A DNA stretch of 6,703 nucleotides from Burkholderiales bacterium (lineage in GTDB: Bacteria > Pseudomonadota > Gammaproteobacteria > Burkholderiales > Burkholderiaceae_D), in contig SYFN01000103.1 in assembly GCA_005800405.1 (NCBI GenBank), positions 1 through 6,703 on the forward strand, written 5' to 3'. The notes beneath the pieces are model-generated. The model did no database searches. It was not told the DNA's origin and worked only from the letters and a program-made list of their open reading frames with translations. Numbering within the stretch: position 1 is the first letter of the stretch; the number at the start of each line of letters is the position of its first letter. Below, in pieces: positions 6,604 through 6,703 of this stretch. The position numbers were made by a program, and so were the translations under genes.

Positions 6604-6703
6604 TCAGGCTTTTACATTGGCCTTCGCGTAATCAATCGCCTGCTGAACGGTCGTGATCTTCTCGGCTTGCTCATCAGGAATCTCCATCTCGAACTCATCT
6701 TCG
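6604..6703 (-). CDS. acpP: Acyl carrier protein, C-terminal part, cut by the window edge
   Basis: The last 32 residues of ACP are present, reading [20 protein letters not shown] followed by [12 protein letters not shown] and TGA at 6604-6606. The EFEMEIPDE(x)AEKITTV block is the conserved helix II to helix III region of bacterial ACP, which carries growing acyl chains on a phosphopantetheine arm. The serine that bears that arm (DSL motif) should lie just beyond the right edge, so the gene lacks its N-terminal half here only because of the window. It is immediately upstream of fabF, its enzymatic partner. Confidence 0.95.
   Translation of the reverse strand, partial: EDEFEMEIPDEQAEKITTVQQAIDYAKANVKA

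Overview
The window looks like a chromosomal segment of a betaproteobacterium with moderately high GC. The evidence is gene order (acpP-fabF, then rpoE-rseA-rseB-mucD, a small glutaredoxin-like gene, then lepA) and the protein sequences themselves. Assignment to the class is an inference from synteny, not from a search. Every gene I can support lies on the minus strand, so in transcription order the window reads from high to low coordinates.

Layout in transcription order: the C-terminal end of acyl carrier protein (acpP, cut by the window edge); fabF (3-oxoacyl-ACP synthase II, TTG start); a 75-residue two-helix membrane ORF of uncertain identity; a 317-bp stretch without a supported gene that holds a sigma-E-type promoter; rpoE (ECF sigma factor, TTG start); rseA/mucA (anti-sigma factor); rseB/mucB (periplasmic regulator, broken by two lesions); mucD (DegP/DegQ-like periplasmic protease); a very strong intrinsic terminator; a DUF836/glutaredoxin-like gene; a second hairpin with a T tract; and the first 190 codons of lepA (elongation factor 4), running off the window.

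Functionally this is a fatty-acid-synthesis end (acpP-fabF) joined to a cell-envelope stress module. RpoE is held at the membrane by RseA. RseB normally protects RseA from proteolysis and senses envelope damage. MucD degrades misfolded periplasmic protein. The promoter upstream of rpoE resembles sigma-E's own target site, so the module is probably autoregulated.

The main anomaly is rseB. The reading frame slips once near 2867-2875. After the slip, the frame meets a TAA at 2635-2637, beyond which 41 more recognisable RseB residues continue in the same frame to a natural stop at 2509-2511. All other complete genes in the window are intact. Either rseB is a recent pseudogene, which would alter sigma-E control, or the sequence holds two local errors. 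A second theme is that two terminator-like hairpins sit only about 15-20 nt before the start codons of the glutaredoxin-like gene and lepA. I see no CRISPR array, mobile element, tRNA or rRNA, and no credible new multi-gene system.
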